A stretch of DNA of 64,000 nucleotides, from NCBI RefSeq assembly GCF_000310245.1, contig NC_020505.1, forward strand, positions 1 to 64,000. The letters run 5' to 3'. Each line of letters begins with the position of its first letter. Position 1 is the first letter of the stretch. The notes beneath the pieces are model-generated. The model was not told where the DNA came from and did not search any database. It saw nothing but the letters and a program-made list of their open reading frames with translations. A program made the position numbers and the translations under genes. This document shows positions 51,620-61,708 of the stretch, in pieces. The DNA comes from Candidatus Sulfuricurvum sp. RIFRC-1. Its GTDB lineage: Bacteria; Campylobacterota; Campylobacteria; Campylobacterales; Sulfurimonadaceae.

Positions 51620-52960
51620 TTAACGGTGCATTGAGAGGGCTTTTTGGATCATCTCATCTACGGTCGTAATGGTTTTTGAGTTGGCCTGATAGGCACGCTG
51701 CATGATAATCATATCGGTTAGACCCACATCGACACGGACGTTAGAGGCTTCAAGATTTCCGCTTCGTACCAGTGCACCATTGATGGCATTACCGTTTTCA
51801 TCGGTCCAAAAGATAGGTTCCCCGCTATCGGAACTCTCTTGAAAGTAGGTACCCCCTTCACGATTCAATCCTTGATCATTTTGAAAATGAAAGACCGCAA
51901 CTCTTCCGATGGCGCTTTGACGGCCGTTCGAGAAATCAGCGACGATAACGCCGTTAAGATTAATACCGTATTTGGTAAGGGTTCCCCCCGAAACACCGTC
52001 GGAACGTGATGATCCGCTGGTTCCAACACCGTCAATCGAAATGACACCGCTGTAACCGGTTCCCAAATCAACGGAAACCTCTGTTCCGTCGTTGTTCATC
52101 GATGTGATGTCAAAGCTCGAAAGTGCTCCGGATTGACCAAAAATCGCTTGCCCGTTTTTGGTATCGTAAGTAATACTTCCATCATTTGAGGTAACGGTGG
52201 CAACAACATCCCATGCAACCCCTTCTGAGGGCTGTGTAGCACTCATACTAAAGGAGAGTTTGAGACGGTTAACCTCATTCGCGGCACTGACAACATCGGC
52301 ACTGATGGTGCGAGAGGTATTTTCGACACCGAGATTCCCGAAAAAACTTGTTTCTGTCGTAGGAACAACCGGATAGGCTATACGAGTTGGAAACTCTAGA
52401 ATCCCTTGTTCACCGGCTGTACTCAATTCAGCTTCGCTGGTAGGATTACTGATAACATACGCTCCCGGAGTTGCATTAGAGGCGGTATCGCCATAATCAA
52501 ATGCGCTGTTGTAGGCAAAATTGCTCAGCATTGTCCCTCGAACAAACATACCATCGGCGGTAACTAAACGTGCAGCGGAAGAGTTTACATCCCCTTCATT
52601 TTTCTGATAGGTATCAAAAGAGAAACTTCCATCGCGGGAATAGTAATATTTGTCATTGGTGGTCATAACCCCAAACCATCCATTCCCTTCAAGTGCCAAA
52701 TCAGTATAACGATCGGAAGGCATAAGCGCACCCTGTGCGAACTGAAAGCTGGTAGCCTGAAGTTTAACGCCATAACCGATGTCATCGCTTGTAGGTGTTG
52801 AAGAGTGAGAATTAATGACTTTACTAAATAGATCGGCAAATTCGGTTGTTGTACTTTTATAGGCAGTAGTACCGGAATTGGCCAAATTGTCCGCAACGAC
52901 ATCCAATCCATATTGATGGGTTTGTATCCCCATGATTCCTGCGTAGTATCCCTGTGTCAT
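51620..52960 (-). CDS. FlgE-type hook protein, second paralogue
   Basis: The 446-residue protein has the FlgE/FlgF-type N-terminus (YYAGIMGIQTHQYGLDVVADNLANSGTTAYK) and C-terminus (SNVRVDVGLTDMIIMQRAYQANSKTI) but is about 150 residues shorter than the main hook protein. Campylobacterota often carry two hook-like proteins (FlgE1/FlgE2). It may form part of the hook or its basal section. It lies between flgD and flgE in the hook operon. Confidence 0.9.
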   Translation of the reverse strand: MTQGYYAGIMGIQTHQYGLDVVADNLANSGTTAYKSTTTEFADLFSKVINSHSSTPTSDDIGYGVKLQATSFQFAQGALMPSDRYTDLALEGNGWFGVMTTNDKYYYSRDGSFSFDTYQKNEGDVNSSAARLVTADGMFVRGTMLSNFAYNSAFDYGDTASNATPGAYVISNPTSEAELSTAGEQGILEFPTRIAYPVVPTTETSFFGNLGVENTSRTISADVVSAANEVNRLKLSFSMSATQPSEGVAWDVVATVTSNDGSITYDTKNGQAIFGQSGALSSFDITSMNNDGTEVSVDLGTGYSGVISIDGVGTSGSSRSDGVSGGTLTKYGINLNGVIVADFSNGRQSAIGRVAVFHFQNDQGLNREGGTYFQESSDSGEPIFWTDENGNAINGALVRSGNLEASNVRVDVGLTDMIIMQRAYQANSKTITTVDEMIQKALSMHR

Positions 52961-52962
52961 GA

Positions 52963-53640
52963 TTAATTACCTGTCACTTCTTTGATCGTGCTAAAGTCTA
53001 TATAGCTTGATCCGAGTTTGGCATAGGTTTTACCGCTGTCAAATTTGATCGATTCGATTGGATATAAACCTACTCGTGCCGTAGCGGTGGTACCATCTGT
53101 TTTAGTGTATTCAGATTCGACATAATAGACTCCTTCATCGAGAGTAAGGCCGCTGTCATTGGTTCCGTCCCAGGTGTATTTAGCGATACCTGCATCGGTT
53201 GCTCCGATATTCATTGCGCGGAGTTTATTACCGTTTTTGTCTAAAATATTGACAGTGCCGGTGCTGACATCATCCGGGAAATAGAGTTCAAAATCAACAT
53301 CCTCCCCTTTGCTCAAAACGATAGCATTGCTCCCCGTATCAGCGATTTTGCCGATTGCAGCAATACCAGAGTATTGTAGAGAGGAGCTCAATGAAGTGGC
53401 AAGCTCTGAAAGAGCTTTATTGGTATTTTCAGATGCTTCAAGTGCCGCGAGTTGAGAAGTTTGAGACAAAATTTTCTCACTGTCCATTGGTGCGGTTGGA
53501 TCTTGATATTTGAGTTCCAAAAGGAGCAACTTTAGAAAATCGTCTTTTCCTAAAACGCTGTTAGGGTTTGTTGTACTTGTAGAAGCGGTCGTTGTTGTTG
53601 AAGCAGCACCTAGCGTGTTGCCGTATGCGTCGATAGCCAT
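52963..53640 (-). CDS. flgD: Flagellar hook assembly protein FlgD
   Basis: FlgD is the hook cap that guides addition of hook subunits. The 225-residue protein has the N-terminal LGKDDFLKLLLLELKYQDPTAPMDSE motif and a C-terminal Ig-like domain (YTWDGTNDSGLTL), both typical. It follows the fliK gene by 15 bp and precedes the second hook gene by 2 bp. Confidence 0.95.
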   Translation of the reverse strand: MAIDAYGNTLGAASTTTTASTSTTNPNSVLGKDDFLKLLLLELKYQDPTAPMDSEKILSQTSQLAALEASENTNKALSELATSLSSSLQYSGIAAIGKIADTGSNAIVLSKGEDVDFELYFPDDVSTGTVNILDKNGNKLRAMNIGATDAGIAKYTWDGTNDSGLTLDEGVYYVESEYTKTDGTTATARVGLYPIESIKFDSGKTYAKLGSSYIDFSTIKEVTGN

Positions 53641-53655
53641 AATAGTCTCCTCTGG

Positions 53656-55143
53656 TTACGCGTAATGCGGAATGATGATTTCAAGAGCTGATAATTGCTC
53701 TTCGTTCAGGGTGAGTTCTTCGAACGACTCATACGATTGGAAAGCATTTTGACGCTGCTCTTGTTGATGCTGTTGATTTTGAGCATTGCTTTGTTGTTGA
53801 TTCTCTCCGCCGGACATAAAGTTCATCGTAGCGTTAGTGATTCCCAATTGTGCCAATTGGGCTTTAAGCTCCGTCGCATTGTGCGCTAAAAAAGCGATGC
53901 TGGAGGTATTGTTGGATTGGATATTGACATGAACATTATTGCCCCGTTGAACGAGCGTTACTTCGACCTCTCCCAGCTTTTCGGGATTGAGTTTCATGGT
54001 TAGCCGGGTAAAAGGCGGTTTATACTCTTGGACGGCCTCTTTAAGCTCACCGGCAAAAATACGCATACTCTGCTGCGCTTCTTTTGATTTCACTTCGATT
54101 GAATCGGCTTTGGGAACATGCATCGCTTTGGATGAGTCTCCCTCGATTTTTACGGTATGGGAACCTTCACTCTTGGAGTCGTTGGACTCATTGCTCCCTT
54201 GTAAAAGAGTGAGTAAACTCTCTGCTTTTGGATTGATGGTCGTATGTTGAACCGCTTTTTCGGTTTCAGGAGTGTTTGCTGAGGGTGAAGTAGCTAGAGC
54301 GACTAAAACTGTTGCTGCCGGCGTGGCTGTTACCGGAGTCTTTTCCGCTGCAACAGTCGGTGCAATGGTTTCCCGTTTGTCGATATTTTGCAGAAGTGCT
54401 TTTAACGGCTGAGATTCGGATGTTTTCTTTGTCTCTTTATCGTCTAAAGGTTCTGTGAGAGGTCTATCGGTATTTTTTTGCTCTTTGCCTTTTATCTCAC
54501 GCAACAGCTGCGTAATTGCTTCAAACGTGGTTTCTTCCGGAGCCGCTATCGGTAAAGCTGCAACCATTTTTGTCTCTAAAAGAGGTTTTGTTAGGATCTC
54601 AGGGGTAAAAGCAGAGCGCTCTTGTTCATCACTAATAAGGGTAGATAAAGAGATGCTCTGAGGTTCCAACCCCATCTTTTCAGCCAATTGAACGAGCCCT
54701 AACAAGGTTTTTGGCAGGCTCTTTGTCTCCGCTTGATACTCAGGAACTTTGGTAGTAATCTCATTTTTAAGATACTCTTTTGCCCGATAAATGAGAGTAC
54801 GTACCTGATCACTAGAGAGAGTCCCTATGAGCTCTTTGGAAACGAGTAGCGATTCTTTTTCATCACTTCCGCTTAATAAAGACTGAAGCTCTTTAATGAG
54901 AGAAGGTTTTAGGTCATCCTTTTTTACGGAAGGATTGGTTGGTAGATTTTTAGGGTCGATAACCGTTTTGAAATCATTGGAAGCAGTGATGTTCATCTCA
55001 CTATCTTTGACTTGCATTCCAAACGAGTTTAAAAGCTTTGAAAACAAGTCATTCGATTTCGTCGTAGAGGTTTTTTTGGCATTCCCCCCCAACAAATCGA
55101 TGAGCGAGCTTTGCGCTTTGTCCCCTTTGCTGTGAATGATCAT
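53656..55143 (-). CDS. fliK: Flagellar hook-length control protein FliK
   Basis: FliK measures hook length and switches export to filament substrates. The 495-residue protein has a variable, low-complexity N-terminal and central region and the conserved C-terminal domain with TRLTMKLNPEKLGEVEVTLV (about 375-395), followed by a Gln-rich stretch. AAGGA precedes the ATG. It is the first gene of the hook operon and has a sigma54 promoter 60 bp upstream. Confidence 0.9.
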   Translation of the reverse strand: MIIHSKGDKAQSSLIDLLGGNAKKTSTTKSNDLFSKLLNSFGMQVKDSEMNITASNDFKTVIDPKNLPTNPSVKKDDLKPSLIKELQSLLSGSDEKESLLVSKELIGTLSSDQVRTLIYRAKEYLKNEITTKVPEYQAETKSLPKTLLGLVQLAEKMGLEPQSISLSTLISDEQERSAFTPEILTKPLLETKMVAALPIAAPEETTFEAITQLLREIKGKEQKNTDRPLTEPLDDKETKKTSESQPLKALLQNIDKRETIAPTVAAEKTPVTATPAATVLVALATSPSANTPETEKAVQHTTINPKAESLLTLLQGSNESNDSKSEGSHTVKIEGDSSKAMHVPKADSIEVKSKEAQQSMRIFAGELKEAVQEYKPPFTRLTMKLNPEKLGEVEVTLVQRGNNVHVNIQSNNTSSIAFLAHNATELKAQLAQLGITNATMNFMSGGENQQQSNAQNQQHQQEQRQNAFQSYESFEELTLNEEQLSALEIIIPHYA

Positions 55144-55203
55144 GGATGATCCTTAGGTGAGTGTACATTAGACACTCTTTTTGTTTAAAGTAGATAACTT
55201 AAA

Positions 55204-55218
55204 GCAAAAAATATTCCA
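55204..55218 (-). promoter_or_regulatory. Sigma54 (RpoN) -24/-12 promoter of the fliK operon
   Basis: Minus-strand TGGAATATTTTTTGC has GG and GC with 10 bp between them, as at 51602. It drives fliK, flgD and the hook genes. Confidence 0.75.
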
Positions 55219-55327
55219 CTTCATAAAAGTAATCTTTCTGTAATAATACTCTCATGCCTTAACACTACCTTAACCTTATGTGAGATATAATCCGCGAAAA
55301 TCTTTGCCCTATTCATGAAGGACAGCA

Positions 55328-57133
55328 ATGCAAAAAATTCGTAATATCGCCGTAATCGCGCACGTTGACCACGGTAAAACGACTCTAGTTGACGGATTGC
55401 TCAAGCAATCTGGTACATATGGAAGCCACGAACAAGTGAATGAAAGAGCGATGGACTCTAACGCCCTTGAAAAAGAGCGCGGGATCACCATTCTCTCTAA
55501 AAACACTGCGGTTCGCTACGGCGATCACAAGATTAACATTATCGACACTCCGGGCCACGCCGACTTCGGCGGTGAGGTTGAGCGTGTTTTGAAAATGGTT
55601 GACGGAGCGTTGATTCTCGTCGATGCGTATGAGGGTGTTATGCCTCAAACGAAATTCGTTGTTAAGAAAATGCTTGCCCTTGGGATCAAGCCAATCGTTG
55701 TTATCAACAAAATCGATAAACCATCCGCTGACCCTGAGCGTGTAGTAGATGAAGTATTCGACCTCTTCGTAGCGATGGATGCGACGGAAGATCAACTCGA
55801 TTTCCCGATCGTTTATGCTGCGGCGCGTGATGGTATCGCGAAAATGGACATGTCTGAGCCTGATGGCGATTTCAAATGTTTGTTTGATACGATCTTGGAC
55901 AAAGTACCTGAGCCTACCGGTGATGCAGAAAACTCGACTCAGTTGCAAGTTTTCACCCTTGACTACGATAACTATGTCGGTAAAATCGGTATTGCCCGTA
56001 TCTTCAACGGTAAAATTGCAAAAGGGGATAACATCCTCCTTGCAAAAGCTGACGGTGAAATGGTCAAAGGTAAAATTTCTAAATTGATCGGATTCCTCGG
56101 ATTGAACCGTATGGAAATCCAAGAAGCGGAAGCGGGTGATATCGTTGCCGTTGCCGGTATCGAAACGGTAGATGTTGGGGATACTATCTGTGATCCAGCA
56201 AACCCTATGCCACTTGACCCTATGCACATTGAAGAGCCTACATTGACCGTTGTTTTCTCGGTTAATGATTCTCCACTTGCAGGTCAAGAGGGTAAACACG
56301 TTACCGCAAACAAAATCCGTGAGCGTCTTGATTCTGAGATGAACACCAACGTAGCGATGCGTTACGAAACGGTTGGAGAAGGTAAATTTATCGTTTCCGG
56401 TCGTGGTGAGCTTCAAATCACGATTCTTGCTGAAAATATGCGTCGTGAAGGATTTGAGTTCGGTATCGGACGTCCTGAAGTTATCGTAAAAGAGATCGAA
56501 GGGGTCAAATGTGAACCGTTCGAGCACCTTGTTGTTGACCTTCCGGCAGACAATGCAGGTACGATCATCGAGCGTCTTGGCCGCCGTAAAGCGGAAATGA
56601 AAGCGATGGTACCGATGGGTGAGGGCTTTACCCGCGTAGAGTTCGAAATTCCTGCACGTGGTTTGATCGGTTTCCGTGGTCAATTTTTGACGGATACCAA
56701 AGGTGAGGGTGTAATGAATCACTCGTTCCTTGAATTCCGTCCTTATACCGGTAACGTTGAGAGCCGCCAGTACGGAGCATTGATCTCTATGGAAGACGGT
56801 GTTGCGTTGGCGTACTCATTGTTCAACCTTCAAGATCGCGGTGTTCTTTTCACAGCGCCTCAAACGAAAGTGTACAAAGGTATGATCATCGGTGAGCACA
56901 GTCGTTCAAACGACCTTGACGTTAACCCGATCAAAGGTAAAGCACAATCAAACGTACGTTCATCAGGTGCAGACGAAGCGATCAAACTCGTTCCACCACG
57001 TGATATGAACCTTGAGCGTGCACTAGAGTGGATCGAAGACGATGAACTTCTCGAAGTTACTCCGATTAGTATCCGTATCCGTAAACGTTGGTTGGATCCT
57101 AGTGATCGTAAACGTTACGGAGCTAAGAAGTAA
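55328..57133 (+). CDS. typA: GTP-binding protein TypA/BipA
   Basis: The 601-residue translational GTPase has G1 [10 protein letters not shown] (about 12-21), G3 DTPGHADF, G4 NKID, an EF-G-like second domain and the TypA C-terminal domain. It helps ribosome assembly and translation under stress. AAGGACAG precedes the ATG. It converges with the next gene, with a 3-bp gap. Confidence 0.97.
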   Translation: MQKIRNIAVIAHVDHGKTTLVDGLLKQSGTYGSHEQVNERAMDSNALEKERGITILSKNTAVRYGDHKINIIDTPGHADFGGEVERVLKMVDGALILVDAYEGVMPQTKFVVKKMLALGIKPIVVINKIDKPSADPERVVDEVFDLFVAMDATEDQLDFPIVYAAARDGIAKMDMSEPDGDFKCLFDTILDKVPEPTGDAENSTQLQVFTLDYDNYVGKIGIARIFNGKIAKGDNILLAKADGEMVKGKISKLIGFLGLNRMEIQEAEAGDIVAVAGIETVDVGDTICDPANPMPLDPMHIEEPTLTVVFSVNDSPLAGQEGKHVTANKIRERLDSEMNTNVAMRYETVGEGKFIVSGRGELQITILAENMRREGFEFGIGRPEVIVKEIEGVKCEPFEHLVVDLPADNAGTIIERLGRRKAEMKAMVPMGEGFTRVEFEIPARGLIGFRGQFLTDTKGEGVMNHSFLEFRPYTGNVESRQYGALISMEDGVALAYSLFNLQDRGVLFTAPQTKVYKGMIIGEHSRSNDLDVNPIKGKAQSNVRSSGADEAIKLVPPRDMNLERALEWIEDDELLEVTPISIRIRKRWLDPSDRKRYGAKK

Positions 57134-57136
57134 TCT

Positions 57137-58360
57137 TTACTTTTTAGCCATCTCCTTGCCGGCGATCATACCGCTGGCCCATGCAAAGTTAAAATTATAT
57201 CCCCCACGCTTCCCTACAATATCCAGAACTTCACCCGAAAAATAAAGTCCTTCTATCAATTTTGATTCCATCGTTTTGTTATTAATCTGTGCCGTACTGA
57301 CGCCGCCGCCGCTTACTTCGGCGTGTTTGAATCCGTGGGTATCGGTAACGTCAAATTTCCATTCACCGATCAGTTGAGCGAGTTTTTTGATCTCTTTGGG
57401 GGTTAGGGTGGATACGCTCGCAGAGAGCGCTATAGCGGCGTCTTCGAGGAGGTAGGTTGCTATTTTCGCAGGGATCACTCCGCACAGAGCGGTATGCACG
57501 GTGTGTTTAGGGACAGAAGCGAATAGTTTTTCGATGACACTCACAAGCGCTACTCTATCATAACGAGGGAGGAGATTGAGGGAGATACTAACGCGTTGTT
57601 TATTGAGAAGAGCGTATGAGGCTCTTTGACTAATATCGAGGATCGCTAGTCCTGAGATACCGTACGCCGCAAAGAGGATATCCCCTGTTACTTTTGTGTT
57701 ACTTTTTCCATCAATAAGCAAAGTCACTTCGGCGAGTGTTTTGACTCCTGCCATCTTGGGGTGATTTTTGGAGTTTAGATGCAGCTGCACGAGGCTGGGA
57801 TAGGTCGGGATGATCTCATGTCCAAAGGAGCGGGCGAAAGTATAACCGTCGTTTGTCGCACCGAGTTGGGGCGCGGCTTCGCTTCCGGTTGCAATCAATA
57901 CTTTGTCAAAGTGATTTTTACCCGAAGGGGTTTCGATGATAAAACGGTTCTCTTTTTTTGTGACACTACTTACGTGTGAATCGGTGATGATGTTGACCCC
58001 CGCTTCGCTTACGGCACTTTTGAGGGCAATCAATACCGATTTCGCCTCATTGGAGAGAGGATAGCATCTGCCATCTTCTTTGATGTCGAGAATCAACCCG
58101 ATAGAGTTACAGAACTTTTCAAAATAGCCGAATGAGAGTTGTTTGAGTGCATAAGTGACAAAATGGGGGTCATTTCCTGCGTAGTCATCGTGAGTTGCAG
58201 TCGTATTGATGATATTGCACCGTCCGTTACCGGAGGCTAATATCTTTTTACCGACGGAGGCGTTATGTTCGTAAATCGTGACATCCGCACCTGTACGCGC
58301 TGCAAAGAGTGCCGCCATAAGTCCGCTTGCACCGCCACCGATAATTGCTATTTTATTCAA
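57137..58360 (-). CDS. HI0933-family FAD-dependent oxidoreductase
   Basis: The 407-residue flavoprotein starts with an FAD-binding GGGASGLMAALFAARTG (about 8-24) and ends with GKRGGYNFNFAWASG, typical of HI0933/BaiN-like proteins. The reaction is unknown. The start is TTG 58360, backed by a strong GGAGGGG ribosome-binding site; it lies 2 bp after the dGTPase stop. Confidence 0.88.
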   Translation of the reverse strand: MNKIAIIGGGASGLMAALFAARTGADVTIYEHNASVGKKILASGNGRCNIINTTATHDDYAGNDPHFVTYALKQLSFGYFEKFCNSIGLILDIKEDGRCYPLSNEAKSVLIALKSAVSEAGVNIITDSHVSSVTKKENRFIIETPSGKNHFDKVLIATGSEAAPQLGATNDGYTFARSFGHEIIPTYPSLVQLHLNSKNHPKMAGVKTLAEVTLLIDGKSNTKVTGDILFAAYGISGLAILDISQRASYALLNKQRVSISLNLLPRYDRVALVSVIEKLFASVPKHTVHTALCGVIPAKIATYLLEDAAIALSASVSTLTPKEIKKLAQLIGEWKFDVTDTHGFKHAEVSGGGVSTAQINNKTMESKLIEGLYFSGEVLDIVGKRGGYNFNFAWASGMIAGKEMAKK

Positions 58361-58362
58361 AA

Positions 58363-59463
58363 TTACCCCTCCCTCCCATACAGTTCGTTATACAGTTCCA
58401 TAGCGTATCGATCGGACATACTGGCGATATAGTCGCTGATAACACGGTGCGGATTGCGCCGATCACACTGTTCGAGGTAATAGCGTGGCAGCATCTTCGG
58501 TTCTTCCATCAATGCATTAAATAATCCTATAATCGCCTGTTTTCCGGCAAACATTTTGCGCATAATGTGTTTGTGTTGATAGAGTTCTTGATAAAGAAGC
58601 TTTTTGAGTTTTTTGATCTGCGTCTCCAACTCCGGCTCAAATCCGATAACAATCGGCTCGGATGCGGGTATGACCGAAGCTAACACACGGGTGTTATCGA
58701 TTTTGTCTCGGGAATATTCGAGGAGTGAATAGACTAAATGGTTGATAAGATGGGAGCTGAAACGGTAGCGGAACATTTCGTCCTCGTCTTCGTGGATACC
58801 TTCATCGTATACTTTTTCTAAAATGGTTTGTATCAGTTCGCTGGAACGCAGGGTTTCAAAGCTGATAAGTCCTGATGCGACTCCATCATCGATATCGTGA
58901 CTGATGTAAGCGATTTCATCGGCACGGTCGACAATCATTGCTTCGATGCTGGGGTGGGTGTCGAGAGCAAAGGATTCCCTGATTTCATTGGGCAAAAATG
59001 GTTTGTTATAAGGGTAGGAGTGTTTTAAAATCCCCTCCAATGTCGCGTAGGTGAGGTTGAGGCCTAAAAATGCTTTATAGCGCTGTTCGAGTTTGGTTAC
59101 GACCCGAAAGCTCTGGAAATTGTGCTCAAATCCACACTTAAATCCACGTTCGCGTAAACACACATCGAGAGTATCTCCGCCGATGTGTCCGAAAGGGGTA
59201 TGTCCCAAATCATGCGAGAGAGCAATACTCTCAGCGAGCGATTCCTCCAGCCCTAAATGCGATGCGATAGAGCGGGCAATTTGGCTCACTTCGATGCTGT
59301 GGGTGAGACGGGTACGAAAAAAATCCCCCTGAGAGTTCAAAAAGACCTGTGTTTTGTACTCAAGTCGTCGAAAACTCCCTGAATGGATAATACGATCGCG
59401 ATCACGGGCATAAGGGGAGCGAAAATCGTCACTGATGGAGTAAAAACGTTGATTTGGGAGCAC
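58363..59463 (-). CDS. dGTP triphosphohydrolase-like protein
   Basis: The 366-residue HD-domain protein has RDRDRIIHSGSFRRLEYKTQVF (about 20-41), HSIEVSQIARSIA and the metal-binding SHDLGHTPFGHIG (about 85-97) of deoxyguanosine-triphosphate triphosphohydrolases. These hydrolyse dNTPs to nucleoside and triphosphate. The start is GTG 59463 with AAAAAGG upstream. A 255-bp AT-rich gap up to 59719 shows no gene. Confidence 0.9.
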   Translation of the reverse strand: MLPNQRFYSISDDFRSPYARDRDRIIHSGSFRRLEYKTQVFLNSQGDFFRTRLTHSIEVSQIARSIASHLGLEESLAESIALSHDLGHTPFGHIGGDTLDVCLRERGFKCGFEHNFQSFRVVTKLEQRYKAFLGLNLTYATLEGILKHSYPYNKPFLPNEIRESFALDTHPSIEAMIVDRADEIAYISHDIDDGVASGLISFETLRSSELIQTILEKVYDEGIHEDEDEMFRYRFSSHLINHLVYSLLEYSRDKIDNTRVLASVIPASEPIVIGFEPELETQIKKLKKLLYQELYQHKHIMRKMFAGKQAIIGLFNALMEEPKMLPRYYLEQCDRRNPHRVISDYIASMSDRYAMELYNELYGREG

Positions 59464-59718
59464 AAAAAGCCTTTTTATAGAGTCATGGCATTATATCAAC
59501 CTAATGGTCATTCAAAAATAATATTTTTTTTACACAAAATTAACACTTCTTTTCTACAATGGTGATTCGATTCTCCTTCGATAGTTTGACCGAAATGCAT
59601 CTCCTTCGTGTTTCGGTTATCTATAATTTATTAATATTATAGAATTCTTTTGCCAATCAATCAACATTTTTTATAAAACAAGATATAATTTATCATCACG
59701 CGTTTAAGGTAGTCAGTT

Positions 59719-60156
59719 ATGAGTACAAATAAAGAGAAACGGATACAGTCGGCATTGATCTCAGACAGCGCCCGAAACAGCGCTCGAGAGTATCAGAACC
59801 AAAACCTCAAATCCCGTCGTAAAATGGAAGATGACTTTTTTCAAAAGTCGCTCGATTACCGTGATTTTGTTTTTTCGCCGGAGGGGTATGAGGGAATCGT
59901 CTTAGCCCTTTATATTCTGATACTCCCGTATCTGATGGGGTTGTTATTCTTATTTTTATTTGTCGCGGAAGCGAGCTATGAGTATTTTTTACAGTTTGAA
60001 TTAGCCTCTTTCTTTGTTATCTGGGCAATCGGATATGAGGTATGTGCCGCCTTGCTTTTGATTGGTATTTTTGTCGTATGGATCAAACATATCAACAATC
60101 GTTGGAATAAAGAGCAAGCACGCAAAAAATCGCCAACGAAGAAGTTTGGCTATTAA
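59719..60156 (+). CDS. Two-helix membrane protein of unknown function
   Basis: The 145-residue protein has a charged N-terminal part (about 1-55), two membrane helices (about 60-82 and 96-120) and a basic tail (KSPTKKFGY). I do not recognise it. The start has AAGGTAG upstream. It stands just before the tRNA-Ser gene. Confidence 0.65.
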   Translation: MSTNKEKRIQSALISDSARNSAREYQNQNLKSRRKMEDDFFQKSLDYRDFVFSPEGYEGIVLALYILILPYLMGLLFLFLFVAEASYEYFLQFELASFFVIWAIGYEVCAALLLIGIFVVWIKHINNRWNKEQARKKSPTKKFGY

Positions 60157-60204
60157 GGCTAACCCAAAGCACACTTGGGTATAATTTCGCTCTTCCATTT
60201 AACT

Positions 60205-60292
60205 GGACAGCTGGCCGAGTGGTCGAAGGCGCACGCCTGGAACGCGTGTATAGGGCAACCTATCTAGGGTTCGAACCCCTAGCTGTCCGCCA
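60205..60292 (+). tRNA. tRNA-Ser (GGA)
   Basis: An 88-base class II tRNA with a long variable arm (TATAGGGCAACCTAT) and encoded CCA. The anticodon stem CACGC/GCGTG closes the loop CTGGAAC, giving anticodon GGA. The acceptor stem starts GGACAGC and ends GCTGTCC. Confidence 0.97.
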
Positions 60293-60387
60293 TACCCCTA
60301 TGAAACCCCTATTTACGGACTTCCAAAAGACGATTTTTCTTTCTGTACCCATACTCTTTCTATTAATCAAATCATATTTTTCTTTAT

Positions 60388-61638
60388 CTATAGCATTATC
60401 AGCGCTGTTATCGTAAATGCACCGATCGATATGAGATAGTACATCAATACGAATCGAAAGAGGGGCATTTTTCCAAAAAAGAGGACAAGAGCCGCTTTGG
60501 CGAACGTATTGCTGATAATAGCGATGAGAATAGCGTATTGAGCGGTAGTGGGGTTGAGACCGTTTTTGGCCAATGAAGAGAGGGAGAGAATAATGGCGTC
60601 GACATCGGCGATTCCTGAGACCAGAGCGACCGCATAGACCCCCATATCCCCGATGTAGCGGTTCGAGAGTGTGATCAAAGCGAGCGTTGCACCAAAAATC
60701 AGTCCCATTACCAGTGCTTCTTTGAGATCAAACGGGTTTTTAAATTCGATGTTTTGAGGGATATTCTCTCGTTTCGAAGTGAAATAGAGCATCGCGATAT
60801 ATCCGTATCCAAAGAGTGAACCTACCACAATGGGGATGATAAAGAGACGGGTGATACCGGGATTAATGACCCACATCTCTATGCCGGCGCGAATAAGCAT
60901 CATGGAGGAAGCCAGAGCGATACCTAGTGCCAGATTTTTGGCTAAAAAACCGTTTTCATGGACGCGTCGTGCCATACTCATCGCCACAGCGGTTGATGAG
61001 ACCAATCCCCCAAAAAGTCCAGCCACACCGATACCGTGTGTAGAGCCTAAAATACGGATGGCAATGTAGCCGAAAAAAGAGATTCCTGCCACCAAAACGA
61101 CCATAATCCAGATACGGTAGAGATTCACCAGTCCCATAGGATCGATGGTTTTATCGGGTAAAACCGGGAGAATGACAAAGGTCATAATCATAAATAAAAT
61201 AGCGGCACTGAGGTCTTTTTTGGTGATGGTTTGCTCATACTCTCGGACGGTATCTTTAATGTTGAGGACAAAGAGGACAATAATCGTGATAAAGACGGAA
61301 AAGATGGGGAGGGAGTAGTTTAACATCCCACCGATGACAAATGTGACGAGGGCCGCGAACTCGGTTGTCGCCCCTTTTTCGGCGATGGAGACACTATTGA
61401 CGATATACGCAGCGATGAGCAATAATCCCATCAGCACTGCGGCAATCAAAAAAAAGTAGGGAAAAAAGGTACTAAACCACGCCGATAAATACCCAAAAAG
61501 AGAGATCATCGAAAAGGTTCTGGCTCCTCCGAAATCTTGGGTTTTGTTCGAATAGATGGTGTGCATTTCACGTTGTAAGCCGATCACAAAGCCCAAGACA
61601 AGCGAGAGAATACTGTTTTGAATAAATAGCGGCTCCAT
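60388..61638 (-). CDS. MgtC/DUF4010-type membrane protein
   Basis: The 416-residue protein has about eleven membrane helices. The first part follows the MgtC/SapB pattern (LGFVIGLQREMHT, GGARTFSMISLFGYLSA), and the C-terminal part matches DUF4010 (GLFGGLVSSTAVAMSMARR, SGIADVDAIILSLSSLAKNG). A role in magnesium or ion homeostasis is often proposed for MgtC proteins; this fusion type has no settled function. AAAGGGA precedes the ATG. Confidence 0.85.
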   Translation of the reverse strand: MEPLFIQNSILSLVLGFVIGLQREMHTIYSNKTQDFGGARTFSMISLFGYLSAWFSTFFPYFFLIAAVLMGLLLIAAYIVNSVSIAEKGATTEFAALVTFVIGGMLNYSLPIFSVFITIIVLFVLNIKDTVREYEQTITKKDLSAAILFMIMTFVILPVLPDKTIDPMGLVNLYRIWIMVVLVAGISFFGYIAIRILGSTHGIGVAGLFGGLVSSTAVAMSMARRVHENGFLAKNLALGIALASSMMLIRAGIEMWVINPGITRLFIIPIVVGSLFGYGYIAMLYFTSKRENIPQNIEFKNPFDLKEALVMGLIFGATLALITLSNRYIGDMGVYAVALVSGIADVDAIILSLSSLAKNGLNPTTAQYAILIAIISNTFAKAALVLFFGKMPLFRFVLMYYLISIGAFTITALIML

Positions 61639-61708
61639 ATCATCATCCCTTTATGAACGTTGATTGATTATAGCGATAAGCACTTGAAAATTTTGCAATC
61701 TCGCTAAG

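Noticed and set aside
55385-56722. 445-codon open frame on the minus strand inside typA
   Set aside because: It is an antisense shadow of a conserved gene with no recognisable protein or ribosome-binding site.
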